DNA of 64,000 bases from Marisa cornuarietis (taxonomy: Eukaryota; Mollusca; Gastropoda; Architaenioglossa; Ampullariidae): assembly GCA_004794655.1 (NCBI GenBank), contig SMMW01000634.1, positions 1,646,501 to 1,710,500 of the forward strand, read 5' to 3'. Below the pieces are notes generated by a model that did no database searches, was not told the origin of the DNA, and saw only the letters and a list, made by a program, of their open reading frames with translations. The translations under genes were made by a program, and so were the position numbers. This document shows, piece by piece, positions 12,370 to 25,434 of this stretch; within the stretch, counting starts at the first letter, position 1, and each line of letters begins with the position of its first letter.

Positions 12370-15300
12370 CTTCTTATTCACTGTCTGCTGTCCAAATGTC
12401 CAGAAGACCCAACAAGACTGCCTTTGTCAAGTACCAGCATATTTTGTAAAAACTGAATTTAGCTGGTTTATTTATTATTTACAGATCTCTAGTTGACCTA
12501 CAAATGTCAACTACATTTATTTACTGTTTACCTGTTTAGGATTCTTATGTGACTCAATTTTCTTAGACAACATGATGACACATTTATTATTCTTGCTATG
12601 CAACTGGTAATTAAAAAATGATTAAGTGACTTCCCTGACTGCATGTTTGATAGATATGAGACATTATTGCATTTGGCAGCTATTAACAAATGAACAATAA
12701 TTTGTTACGTCTGTATTTATACTAACATAAAAAATCTTGTAATATATCACTGACAATAATTATGTCTACTACACATAAAAGACAGAATATATCTTTCAGC
12801 TATCTACATATTTTGTATTTTGGAGCTAGAATCCTTCTTTACAATCTGTATATCTAGAAAACATTAAAAAGTTTGGACTGCAGAAAGCAGATGTGTTGAA
12901 GACATAGATATGTGTATTGAAAGTAATTTAAAGGGTCTAACTTTATGTAAACGTTTAAAAAGAATAGCAGGTGTTTTCTGCAAAAAAGATTACTATGCGG
13001 TGTTTATCAGATTACCTAAATATTTCTGCAGACATGGGCACAAACAGTGTATTTCTTAATATCTAGATTTCTAGTAACCATAACAGGGCTAAGTCTAGAG
13101 CAGCTGACTGCGTAGTCCAAAGACACAAATAGGATCTAACTACTTGCACATCCACAAAGAAACGAGGGTGCTTCCTCTAATGTTTATGTATCTAGAGGTT
13201 ATGTAAGGACTGGACTTTGCTTATCTAAGCTCAAGGACAGTAAGCACAGAGGAAGATCTATCAAATGATGCTTAGAATCTAAGCAAGCAAGGAAAGGAGA
13301 CCATAGGAGGCAAAGGAAAAGCACATTTGTCACTGCTGCCATGTAGAGAAAACAAAATGACTGTCAAATGATTGTCTTACTGTTGACACAGTGAGAAAAC
13401 TGAAGGTAGGATATTTAAATTCTCAACATCTGTTGACATACCTGCAGATTAGTAAGGATTGAGATATATTAGGTGTGAGCAAAGGAATAGGGTCAAAAGG
13501 GGAAATATCAAAGGCAGAAATTATGATAAATAATAAACATGTGATTTATATGGTGTGTAATCCTGCTCACGAAGGAGCATGCTCTCAGCACTTAAGACAA
13601 GTAGGAAACATATAGCAGAATACAAAGGACGGAAGAAGAAACAATTATGCAGACAAGGAATGAACGACAAACATAGAAGACACAAAGAGGAATCAAGGAA
13701 CAAACAGTAAGGATGGAGAGTATCATAAATTTGCAGAGGAAGGTGAGCAATTGGATTAGTTAATTGACTATAATCACAACTATAGACAACTATGTTGATT
13801 GGTGTAAGGAGTAATGCAAGTGGAATAGATGTGTTTTTAGTGCAAATATCACAAATTTGTAAATGATTACATAATGCCTAGAAAAGTATATATATATATA
13901 TATGCATGTATACACATATTAATGATTAAAAATAATGCCTAGCAAAGTATATATATATATATGTGAATACATGTGTATGTGTCTGTATGCCTCTTGAAGA
14001 ACGTGACCAAACACAGAAAAAGTTCAGCAGAAAAATAAAATCACAAAGCCTCTAAAATTAATCTAAAACTAGAAATCAAATAGCAAATAGTAAATATAGG
14101 CAGGAATATAATCTATGTAGGTACCATTACAAAACACAAAATATCAAGAGGAAGTATAAGGTATATGAAATTTTGAGATATGACAATCATTTGCATTTAT
14201 AGATGTGATGAAAAATGTTCAGCTCCTTTGTATAGAAAACTTGTAAGATGCAAGCACTTTAGTGCTTTCAATGTCTCATGAGCAGTCATAAATAACAATG
14301 TTAGTATATTTACAAACTTTCTTTGTGACAACAAAATACATAAGGAATCAATTTGACTAAGTAGGAATAAAAATTATAAAAGAAATTATACACATGCCAA
14401 ACACAAATGCAAGATTTAAATGAATGTAATGCATACACACTACAAAGCTCCTGCTGGAACATATGATAAATTTGTACAGGTAAATAATTTGTGTGACAGG
14501 AAACATTTAGTGTAATTAAAGAATCCTGCTTTGTAATCTTTATTAATGTTCCAGCTACAGAATGCTTGTCTCTGCTGATACGTTACAACATGTTTAGAAC
14601 AAGATCCTGAATTAAACAAATTTTTCACAAAGGATAATGATTTAGCAAAGGTTTGGCAAAGGAAAATGAATTTAGTAAAAGGTTTAGTACAATAATTCTG
14701 AATTTTAATTAAAGATTTAGTTTCAAAAATATTTTAGCTCACATATGCATATCTGGTGACATTTTTTCACTTAACTTGTTGTTGTGCACAAATCAAAGCT
14801 GTGGTAAATGTTTTGATTCAAATGGCTTCATTGAGAAAATTGTTCAAGCTCGTGTGTGTAATAACGTTTTTTCAGCTAGTCAATTCAACATTTAAGATAT
14901 ACCCTATTTATGTAATTTTAATCTACATAACATAAATTATTATTACAAATTAAAATGTGATGTTCCTAGGTATAGATTTATTCAGAACTGTCTCTACATA
15001 TTTTATAAAGAGATGGTAGCATAAGCTACAGACAATGTATGAACTAAGATGCTGCACACTAGCTGCAAGTGTAATAAATATAAGAGGGAGGAGAATAAGT
15101 ATTACATGTTTGCTTACAGTATTTTAATGATTAGTTATTTTTATGATAAAATATTTTATCACATGCAGTCTCCAGCTAATCTTCATCATTGCTTTGTGAA
15201 CTGTTTAGGTTTTTACCAGCTGTATTTATGAACAAATATTTCATTGGAAGAATTTATCTGTTTCTGTATAGCCATATTCTAAAATATTAAGCAGATTTTG

Positions 15301-16090
15301 TAACTAACAGCAATTATTGCCCATTGTTAAAATATTCATATTAAGAACTTTATCTACATGGTGTTATTTTGAGTTTACAAATTGTATTTTATCGTGACTT
15401 ATTTTACTTTTAAAAAATTGCTCTGAGAGTCTGATGAATTACTTATGTGCTTACCCTTATGTAGGTACAGATTGTTCTGAAAAATTAATGTTTTCTTCCC
15501 AGAAATTTGATTGAGGTTATATCTGTGCTATTTTTCCTTGTGTAAATAGAAGGCTGTTATATCATCTTTGCTATCATAGATTGCTGTTGTTTCTCAAACT
15601 TTGTTTCCTATCCAAGTCAGAACTTAGTACATTACCATCTGTTTAACATATCAAGCTAGATGCTATAATAATTATGTCTTAAAGAGCTATGAAATGGAAT
15701 TAATGTTTATGCAAATCATGTCTTGAACAATATGGTACTATTCAGCCATCACACTATTCAAGACATAAACTGTTCTGCATAAAAAATGTTATTTTTATAA
15801 ACTAGTATGCATTTTCATCATTCTTGAAAATGTTTTTAATCATACAATTTTAATTAATTGTAATTATAGCTTTAAAACAATCTGCATGTCTAATGAGTGT
15901 ATATATTCATCTTTATCTGACCTACCACATGTTATTACATTTTGACTTGTTTAATTAGCTAGGCTGTTAAAAAGTTACTTAAATATTTTGTAACATTAAT
16001 TATTCTTTTGATCAAATTTTGGTTATTTATTTATATTTTTTTGCACCTAAAAGGTGTCGTCACGAAGGATTTGTAAAATAGATTTTGCCT
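12370..16090. other. Long A+T-rich gene-free stretch
   Basis: Markedly richer in A+T than either flank, with no open frame above about 60 codons and almost no microsatellites except two (TA)n runs at 13888-13902 and 13948-13962. Each of these follows a copy of GCCTAG(A/C)AAAGTATA, a local duplication. It could be an old intron, a non-coding transcript or decayed repeat; I see no specific element. Confidence 0.4.
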
Positions 16091-16096
16091 TCTGGC

Positions 16097-16320
16097 ATTG
16101 TATTGTAACCTGCAATACTTAGAAGATGTCATAATTCTAACATGCAATACCTCAGTAGAAGATGTCATAATTGTAACATGTAATACTTCACAGAAGATGT
16201 CATAATTGTAACCTGTAATACTTTAGTAAAAGATGTCATAATTCTAACCTGTAATACTTCACAGAAGATGTCATAATTGTAACCTGTAATATACTTTAGT
16301 AGAAAATGTAATTATTGCAA
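16097..16320. repeat. Minisatellite, about 36-bp unit, six copies
   Basis: The unit contains GAAGATGTCATAATTGTAAC and CTGTAATACTT. Unit ends alternate between the forms CTTTAGTA/CTCAGTA and CTTCACA, suggesting a dimeric higher-order unit. Confidence 0.9.
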
Positions 16321-17335
16321 ACCTTTTCCCTCCCCAGTATAAGAGCAATGTGTCCAAGCAACACACTCCAGGTGTAACATGTTATGCTGATGCTAGTTGC
16401 TCTTTTCAGTTTTTCTTTCATGTAAAGCATTCATTTGTAAATATATAATATAACATGTGTTGTGTCATTCAGGAATGACTGCAGAAAAAAGTGCTAAATG
16501 TACCACATTTCACATCATTTCAACATGTTCTGTGATTATTTCATCAGAGCTCTGATCAATTTATTCCTTTATTTGCAAAATGTGGCTCGAGTTGAATATA
16601 TTAACTGCAACACTTCCATTTTTGATGAAGAAAACCGAAGTGCAAAAGGGACAAGTTTAACTCAGTGCACATAATTAAATGACCGACAGGTAAACAAGTG
16701 TGTTCACATTTCCAGAGAGCAGCTGCGTTTGTGTGTGCGCGTGCACGTGTATGTTGGTGGGGGGCGGGGATAGAGTGGATTCAATTGTGCTTATGCAGTG
16801 ATCTGTGCACGGTAAGTGCATTTGTGTGCACACAGGCATGATTTGGGAGAAAGTATATATTGAGATCTGTATGAATGTATAGTTTAAACTCTGTGCATGT
16901 CTCTTTAGAGAGTTTCATAGAGCAAACTCTTAGCTTCAGCTGTTTTCACAAGGGAAGAGGTTACCTCTTTCACAAATATTCTCAGGGGGACATTTGTCAG
17001 AGGAGTGCTATGAGTACCAAACCTTTGAGTTCTACATTAATGATAACATCAAGTTTTATAAAGCTGTAAGCCAATGAACAAGTTTTACACACTTACATCT
17101 ATATCCTATCACAGACTGCATGGCCTATTACATCCTACTGTCATACTCCAGTATGCCACGCACAGTATGGCAGAATGAGCTGTGTTACATTATAAACTTT
17201 TGTAGCGAAAAGACAACAAAACAAAACCTGTAACGGGTGTTAAGTAATACACAGGTAATCTCATTATAGAAGCATCTCTATTAAAACAAGCTTTATAACC
17301 TGAACGTGTCTGCAACACGACCCTCTTCATCATGT
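16321..17335. other. No gene seen
   Basis: Short frames only; a G-rich strip with TG repeats lies at 16730-16765. Confidence 0.4.
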
Positions 17336-17339
17336 GACC

Positions 17340-18660
17340 AAAATCTGTTCCCTGACTTACCTTTCACTGTTTCGTCTGACTTACCTACTAATGTTTTGTT
17401 TATATCACGGCTAGCTTTAGCTTTGCCTTCCACAAAGCTCGACAAGTGCGTATTGTCTATGTTTGTCTGTGGAATTGCCTCCCTCAACTCTTCCCTCTCA
17501 GTTTGTCTGGTCCATTAAATTTGCCTCTCTTTCCCTACGGCCCATTAATTGTCGTGTCCTGCTTTGGAAAATTAGCGTGCTCGGCCATGACCAGCTATAT
17601 ATAGCTTATCCTGGCAAGTTAGCGTGTCTATTAGCGTATGCTGCTTTGGCCTATTAGCATATTCACCTTCGGTTCATTAGCATATTCAGTCTTAGCCAGT
17701 TAGCGTGCCTGCCCGTAACCATGCCCTGTCTTGCCTTGGCCAGATAGCGTTGCCTGCCTTAGCTAGTTAGCATGCCCTGCTTTGGTCAACCTGCCCTGTC
17801 CTGGTCAGGTAGCATGTCCTACGTTGGTCAGTTAAAGTGTTTGCGTGATCAGTTAGTGCATCTTTTGTTTCGCGCATGCAGGAGTGTTTGTCTTGCAGTG
17901 AAACTTGCCTCCGCCCCTTCATCAGTTATGGCATTGTGCAGTGGCCCGTTGGCATATCTCTCTGGCTCATGAGCATGTCACGGCATTGCCCAGCTGGCAT
18001 ATATCTCTGTGGCTCATGAGCATGCCACAGCATGTCCCAGCTGGCATATCTCTCTGGCTCATGAACATGTCACGGCATTGCCCAGCTGGCATATGTCTCT
18101 GGCTCATGAGCATGCCACAGCATGTCCCCGCTGGCATATCTCTCTGGCTCATGAGCATGCCGCAGCATGTCCCCGCTGGCATATCTCTCTGGCTCATGAG
18201 CATGCCGCAGCATGTCCCCGCTGGCATATCCCTATGGCTCGTGAGCATGTCACGGCATTGCCCGCTGGTGTTTTTCTCTGGCCAGTTAAGGTGTCTGGCT
18301 GCTTTAGCAAGTTAGGGCGTCATGCCATGGCTCATTAGTGTTTTTCGGATTGAGAAGACCTTCGTTTTTCAGACGTAAATGCCCAGTTTGGAGATGTTTT
18401 TAGCCAGCGTCCGAGTATCCCTGCCAGAATGACAATTAAGCACTTTACTGCCCCAGCAGACTTTGTTTAGATCTCTATACTGCCCATCTTACCTTTCTTT
18501 AATATATTTTGGAGCATTTTATTCAAGCTCGTTAGCGTGCACTAGCTAGCTGGCCTCTTTACATATATATATATATATATTTTTTTCCTTTTACAAAACC
18601 ATACGTGCATCTTCTACGGCCCATTAGTTTGCCTTCACATATCTTTTGACCGTTTCCGTT
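17340..18660. repeat. Decaying tandem array with homogenised core
   Basis: The outer parts (17340-17940 and 18260-18660) carry loosely repeated phrases such as GGCC(A/C)(G/A)TTAGCGTG and CCCTGCTTTGG. The core (about 17940-18265) is a regular repeat of about 60 bp containing CTGGCATATCTCTCTGGCTC and ATGAGCATG(T/C)C(A/G)C(A/G)GCAT. The 90-136-codon frames over it are repeat read-through. Confidence 0.85.
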
Positions 18661-19470
18661 ACACGTCCTATCACATGGTTTTGACCCATGGATAAGTTTC
18701 ACGGTGGTCATTAACGCATGTTTGTCCGGAAATTGTGGCTAACAGCTGATAGTTCGATTTCGCTGATATTTCATCGTGTTTTTTTTTTTTTTTTTTTTTG
18801 ATCCATTGAACAGATTTTTTCAAAGCCCAGTTGAACACAAGTTTGTGACTCAACATTGTCTTGTTACTTTGATCCATTAACCTGCTTTGGTGAGTCCTGG
18901 GTAATGGAGTTTTTACTTTAGTTAATTAATGGTCGAAAATTTCTCCAACTTTGTTTCAGACATTGATTATTAACATTCCGAGTGCCAGGTTAGGTACATA
19001 AACAATTACTCTTAGCCTCTTAGTAAAGAATCCATAACATTTAGCCACAAATTTAGCAAATATTGCAAAACTGAAACGCACGTGACAAACGCACGCATCA
19101 TTGATAATAACAAGTTTGATGTATTACGTGAGCACAAACAATTTTAGCATCCAAAACGGCTGAGAGCCATCGGCTGACACAAAACCACTCGCTGCAACTG
19201 GCTAGTGGTTGGGTGAGGCTTTCACAACTGAAGGCTGCGTCCACACTACACAGCTTGTCATGTCTGGACACAAAGAGCATCAGTAAAGCCTACATGAGCA
19301 TGATGAAGAACCCATCACCGGCGCCTTGCCAAGAACAAAACGAACAGCACAAAAGATCTTTAAGACCGCAAAGACTGCTGTGGTCACATCAACAATCATC
19401 AGTACTGAGATGCCCCGTGACTAACAGTAGGCTGGCACTCTCAACATTGAAATGAATGATGAACTGAGCG
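18661..19470. other. No gene seen
   Basis: Contains a T run at 18779-18799. No other structure recognised. Confidence 0.4.
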
Positions 19471-19473
19471 ACG

Positions 19474-19575
19474 ATGTGCTAAATAACAATAATAAAAAAT
19501 AAATAATAAATATTACATTTGTGTAGCGCTTTTTTCCAGCATCAGCCAAACTCAAGGTGCTTTACATATAGACAC
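19474..19575. repeat. Dispersed-repeat tail (AATAATAAATATTAC / GTAGCGC / GGTGCTTTACA)
   Basis: The same style of A+T tail followed by an 'agcgctt...ctcaaggtgctttaca' block as at 1918, probably the 3' end of a LINE or SINE reading leftward. Confidence 0.45.
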
Positions 19576-20539
19576 GCGAGCACACTTTTTTTTAGGGCGG
19601 CATCTCCATAAATACACAAACATGAAAGGAAAATATAGCTCTAGATTTCTAGAAGATGCGGTACAAGATGAGTTATTGAAGCCTGCTCATTTTCTAAATA
19701 TTTGAAATATGAATAAAAGTTTGAGAATAAAAATGGATGAATAAAAATATGTGTGCAATGCTATATTGAACATTGTTTAGGTTAATTTACTTTAATTAAA
19801 GGAGCGCATACACCGAGAGAACAATTTAAAGCTTTTTGACTATACAATGTGCACCATGATAATAGTTTGCACTGTTTAGAAATCCTTAGAGTTCTTGTTA
19901 CGGGAAGATGCACGTAGATGTTGGTGTATTGTCCATGCTAAAACACTGACCACCTACAGGAAATGTTACAATGTCTACAAGTGTTGTGGAGTTACTTTGC
20001 TCCGCTCAGGTCAACACATAGATGGAAATAATAATAATTTGCCCCGAAAACATGCCACAGCCAAAGTGAAATGCACCAGTTACACACTCGCCAGCCCTGT
20101 ATTTTCACAGCCTCTTCACGTTGTATTTTTAGATACTATAATACTAACTACACAAATAAGTCACAAACAAAAAAACTTTGTCCGTTTTTTCTTTTTGCAT
20201 TTTCCGTTTTTTAATTTTATTTCCTACTTCTTCCTTTTCAGTTCTGACACATTTCCTTTACAAACACCTTTACAACACATATACTTTTGCCATTAATAGA
20301 TATTCCATAAAACGTTATCGATGTCACATCCCTTTTCGCCTTAGAATGCTATCTTTAAAAAAAAAACAGGACGGACAATTTTCTCTAACGAAATAGAAAC
20401 TTCTGTTCCTTTCTCACGTTAGCTATATCATGCTTAAAGAAAACTTCCTTTTACGCTCTCTAATTCTCCAAAAGAATTTATATTAAGAAAGCCAGAAAAA
20501 CTTCTAAAATATTTGTGATTTCCTCAGCTGTCATTTAGA
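19576..20539. other. No gene seen
   Basis: A+T-rich; short frames without recognisable domains. Confidence 0.4.
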
Positions 20540-20547
20540 ATATAGTC

Positions 20548-21012
20548 CAGGGGTGGACAACGTTTTCTTTTTGTGGGCCGGTCTCAAAATTCTAAGCCGT
20601 GCGGCGGGCCAGTAAAATACCAAAAACCCAGGCCAGGTGACTACACAACAAACCTAGTGATAATGGAATGGACAACAAATGAGTACACAATGGCATTCAC
20701 CTATCAAACTTATTGTGTAAAGTGAAACTGTTTGAATTCGCTCACAATAAAACTTTAAAACCAGTCTTTTCTTTGAAGGCAGCCGCCCCCGATGCTCTCT
20801 AACGCCTACATCAGACATGTTAACCCTGTTATTTGTTATCTTTGTACTTTTGTATGCGTTAGAATGTTACTGATTGTCAATTTCTGTTGTACTCGATAAA
20901 TTAAATTTCAATCAAATTAACCCAAGCTGAATAAGAAGAAAGTGAAAACAAGTGCACTTCCCATTTTGGCAGACGGGTCGGTCCAGATACGTCCACGTAT
21001 TGCCCACCCCGG
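20548..21012. mobile_element. hAT-type non-autonomous element (MITE) with intact 8-bp target duplication
   Basis: The left end is CAGGGGTGGACAACG; the right end is the complement of CCGGGGTGGGCAATACG. The ends are imperfect inverted repeats of the hAT 'CAGGGGTGGGCAA' style. The element is flanked on both sides by ATATAGTC (20540-20547 and 21013-21020), a perfect 8-bp target-site duplication as made by hAT transposases. It is 465 bp and has no transposase frame. Confidence 0.85.
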
Positions 21013-21599
21013 ATATAGTCTCTCACATGGCAAGATATTTTCCACACACAAGTTGGTCTTAGAATTCTCTAGACTGGTGTGCTGTGACTTTGTGTGAAGT
21101 AGTGTGAAGTACTGTGAAGGAGTGTGAAGTAGGTTCAGCCTGGACATCTAGTGAGTGGGTTGTTCCTAGCGTTAACAACACATCATCTTTCACCCCCATC
21201 TCCTCTTTTTTTTTTAAACCAAAGACATCGCTTGCACAATCAGCAACACGTTTGAAATAAGACGAATTCCGAACGTGTTTACGCCCACCATAAGCAGTTA
21301 CTATACTTCTTTCCTTCTACAGAACGATAAGGTGCGTGGTGCTAAAATCCAGGGAGAACTTACTGATCGTCGATCGTCTCATCTAAAGGACAAGTGCGAT
21401 GTTCTTGTGTCAGCGTGAAACGTCATCTTGCACGTGCTGCTGAGCTGGTCATTCTGTACCATGCAAGAATGCAGCAACGACGGCGAGTTAAGTCTCGGAA
21501 AATTCCAGAGCTTCCGATAGTTCACATTGGATGTTGCGGCCTGACAGGGCTTCTGATGATGAGATTTTTGTTGAGCTGCGCAGGGTGGCTCCGTATTGC

Positions 21600-23240
21600 A
21601 CTAGATTTTGGGGACAGTTAAGATTTCAAGATGTTGTTTGTTGCTTGTGACGGGTGTAAAAAAAAACTTGTGTATCTGTGAAACGTTCAGATGCACCATT
21701 TTTTTCTGGTCAGAATAGAATGATTTTTCGATAATGAATTTTAAATCCAAATTCTGCAGCAAATTTCTGAAATTTACTTTCATTAAATGGCGGTCCATTG
21801 TCTGTTCTCCCAACTGGTGGGATTCCATGTCTGGGAAAAAATCTTTCAAGATGAGGTTTAACAGTTCGGGATAACAGAGAAGATATACATCAACTTCAGG
21901 AAATGATTATATTCATCAACAACTACTGAAAGGTAGTCACTATGTGTAAACAGGCTTGCAAAATCGACAGCAGTTTCTAGTCAAGGGCCCAAAGGAAGTT
22001 TTGTCTTCTGAGGAATTGGAACAGATGCTTAGCATGCAGTTTGTGATTTGACAGTTTGCTCCACTTGCCAACACCAGGAAATAAAACTTTTTCGCGCATC
22101 TTGCCTAGAACTTCAGAAATGATCAGCCGATAATCACGAAGACGAAGACTGTTACAAGCTGAAAGTTCCTTTTTGAGTCTTACAAATTCAGTAAGTTCAT
22201 ATGTCTACTTTCCTGCTTTTACTGCTTTCGAGAACTTTCTATTTTTTTATTTTTTTCTTTGCACTTCAGACTTCTAAAGCCATGGACAAGGCAATTGCAT
22301 TTTCTGTCATGGACTTGGATGTTGCACTGTTTGTGACATATCTGATGTATTCTTTGGCTGATACTGTGGACATCAATAGGTCTTGCCCCGGAGGGTACTG
22401 TAAGACCACGCTACGTGGCGCAATGCGTAAGCGAAGCGAAGAGGTTCAGTAAGAGCTGTAATGTGATTTTGATTCCCGGTGATGCCGAGCAGTTGTTTGT
22501 GATCAGTGATCATGGTGAAATCGAGATCGGTGGAGCTTACATCCACATTGTCTTCACTGGCTTGTCTGGACTGAAAGACGCCATGACTTCTGCTCTTGTG
22601 GATGCTTTCAAATCAGTTTGTTCTGACTCTGTCCATTTCCAGAGGTGTATGAGTTATCTTATGTAACGATTCTGTACGTGAAGCATCATTTAAGATGAAC
22701 CTGGCCTCCATTCTGCTCAGTACTGTGCAGCGACTTAACTTAGAGGAGGTAACGTCATCTATAGCAGGCATGAAATCTTATTCCTTTGTTTGGATCATGC
22801 ATGTCTGGACACAGCTTTACCCCTCCTAACCCCTCCATCTTTCTTCGGCATTATGAGGATAATGCTGACCCATGATGTTGGACCTGTCACTGTCTCAATA
22901 ATGTTCATCCTTTCCAGGTGTTCTACTTCGGCTTCCACTTCGATGCGAAGATGAAATGGAGTATGCCTGTGACACAGGGGTATGGGCCAAGCTGACTCTT
23001 CAGTGCAATAGCGAATCTTTACAACAGCAATATTTCCCCAGCATCCACCAAAAAGCTTAGGTATTTGTTCAAAAGGTTTGAGAGTCTTATCACAGTAGAT
23101 TTGGCGAAACTTCCCTGGTTTCCCGTTAGAAGACGTAAGATTTCTCAGTTGTTTAAACACTTTTTCAATGTAACAAACATCTGATCCATATGCAGACGCT
23201 AAAGGACAGCAGACAGCAAAATTGACCAATCAAGACAGCT
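21600..23240 (-). mobile_element. Decayed Ty3/gypsy retrotransposon pol
   Basis: Minus-strand pieces occur in the canonical pol order. Near 22960-22830 a reverse-transcriptase N-terminal part has VEAEVEHLERMNIIE and PKKDGGVRR. Near 22510-22390 an RT/RNase H-linker-like piece has ITDHKQLL followed by a PPGQD phrase. Near 22070-21960 an integrase N-terminal tail (VEQTVKSQTAC) is followed by the core phrases AVDFAS and VVVDEY, and near 21800 by TDNGPPFNE. Stops and frame shifts break every domain, the RT catalytic block is not continuous, and no LTRs were recognised. The element is dead. The 144-codon frame 22795-23229 is one surviving piece. Confidence 0.8.
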
Positions 23241-23879
23241 TATGGTAGCATCAGTATCAATAAGCAATATAATGGGTGTAATGTAAAGAATGTGTTATTG
23301 ACTCTAGGAGTGATCATGAGAGTATTGACAAGTTTATCCCAGCAGTTCAAATATTCTCCACTTCCTCAAATGGTTAATTCTCTTCAATTCAAATCCAAGT
23401 CTTTGTAAAATACCCATTCTCCTGACAGTGTAAGCATTATTTTCCTTTTGCAGGGCAAGTAATTTGTGTGTGAAGGACCCACCACAGTTGCGGAAAGTGT
23501 CTGTATTCCGCTGCATTGAAATAGATGAACTGTCATGATTTAATGTTCTTCCACAATTATCACAAATGTCTCCTCTGGTGTGAGAGGTTCTACGATTCCG
23601 ACTGAAGTTTTGGTTGAGTGAAATATTTTCAAACTCTGCATGAACTGCGTGAACTCGCCTGACGGTCTATTTCGCTGAGGACTCCAAAGGTCCAGATGCA
23701 CGGCCTTCATCTTGTAACTGGAGTTTTCAATGCTATACGTCGTGTGGCAGGTCGGCGGGTGTCGATCACTGGCCTCCAGAATTGTCGCCGATTCTTCCTT
23801 AAATCAGCCTCGTGATCTTTTGACCATATCTGTTATAAGCACTGTTTATTCTACTAGGCATTTGAGTAAACCTGCAAGC

Positions 23880-24200
23880 GGCTTGGGTTGTTTACCTGGT
23901 TGAAAAAATCTGACCTAGTTTAACAAAACCCACAGCTTGCAATTTATATAGAATTCTTGCATATGGCACAGTGTCGAACACCTTAGAGAATTATACAACA
24001 CCCACCAGACGGCCCTCATCCAGTTTGTGGTGCAAGGTCTTCATGCCGACGGTTTGATAATAAACCTTGACTAATAAAATGATGTATCGGGTTATCTCAA
24101 ACTATCCCTCCATACTTTTACAGGCTTGCTGGTGAGATTAACAGGTCGGTAATTGTTAGGTTGGCTTTAATCTCCCTTTTACGCTTTTTTCCACTCCTTT
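23880..24200 (-). mobile_element. Non-LTR retrotransposon (LINE) reverse-transcriptase remnant
   Basis: The minus strand encodes LDEGRLVGVV, a stop, then FSKVFDTVPYARILYKLQAVG. This matches the LINE RT motif 'D.G..VGV..D.SKAFDTVPH..LL.KL...G'. Upstream at 24160-24120 another frame gives a piece like the 'NYRPVNLTS' motif of the same domain. Stops and frame shifts show it is inactive. It lies in the same orientation as the neighbouring gypsy remnant but is a different class. Confidence 0.7.
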
Positions 24201-25430
24201 TGAAACATTCCATCAGTTACTGATTTAGTGTAGATGACAGACAGCCTTAGAAAAACTGAGAGAATTTCTTAATCGTTTTCAAGGAATTTACAGCCACGTG
24301 CAATGTTTGTAAAGAACATTGTCGATACATGAACAGTGTCACCTGTATTTTTCACATTTTTGAAGCAACGCTTGGTATGGGATGCTGTCCTGTGGTTTAA
24401 AGTTTTTTACTGACGATTTTGCGACCGTCTTGAACTTGTTTGGCCGAATTGTATCGTCCACTGCACCAGTTCCTTTGTGTTCGTCAGTAAAATTGTTGTA
24501 GACATCACATCTCATCCTCTAGGTAAGCTTACTATCTTGCATTGCCACTTACATCGAGGCCACAAAGTAGATTTTCAAGTTTTGCTGTCCGTTTGTTCCA
24601 TCTCATGCTGGCTACTGTGTACAAGAAAAGGTGGAAATAGGTGTGTTTGTTGAATGATTTGTATCGGACCTTCTTCCATTGTCCTTCTGTGAGCTGTTAC
24701 TACAAATACCTTCCAGAATACCAAAGCCGGCGCTGGATGCTGCGCCCGAATCCTGCTGACGTAGGCCATCACTTGAGACCATGATTGTATACTTGCTACA
24801 TACAGCACTCTTTTGTATATTATTTGTTTAAAAAGCGAAAGGTCGGACACAAAGCACGTCATGAGATTGCGCCTGACCTTTGACTGTCAACGTCGTGGAC
24901 TTGGAAATACGTGCAATACACGGACGACCCTCCTTCCACACCTCCCCAATCCCTCCCTCCCCTTGCCTTCCTCCCCCCATACCCACATTCCCCCCAAGAT
25001 CTCCATCCCCCACAGTCCGAAATCACTTCGAGATGGAAGCCCGTCCCCTTCCAAAATCAGCGACAGCAACAACATTGTCATCCATGTTGTACATTAAGTC
25101 TTCAAACTACGGACACTTCGATACATGATGACGATTTCTGTTTCATTCATGTATGATGACCTTTGTAAAAGCCATTAAATGAATCCAGTCATGAGATATA
25201 CAACACAAGATGACCGCAGTGTGATGTTGGAGTATTGCGCGCTCTACTTGTGTCATGGCTTACGCTGTGAAGAATGCAACAGGTGCACGAACTGACAACA
25301 CATTTTGTCAACAATCTTGTCCACGCCAAGCTTTTACATCCCAGCTAATGCAGGTCCATGCCACATCGATATATCTAAACTATATCGTTAATACTGACAT
25401 AGTCAACGTATATACTTAATCCTTACATAG
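24201..25430. other. No gene seen
   Basis: The right part has a C-rich strip (24925-25020). Open frames here have no recognisable domain. Minus-strand sequence to about 24500 may be further decayed LINE. Confidence 0.4.
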
Positions 25431-25434
25431 TCAA

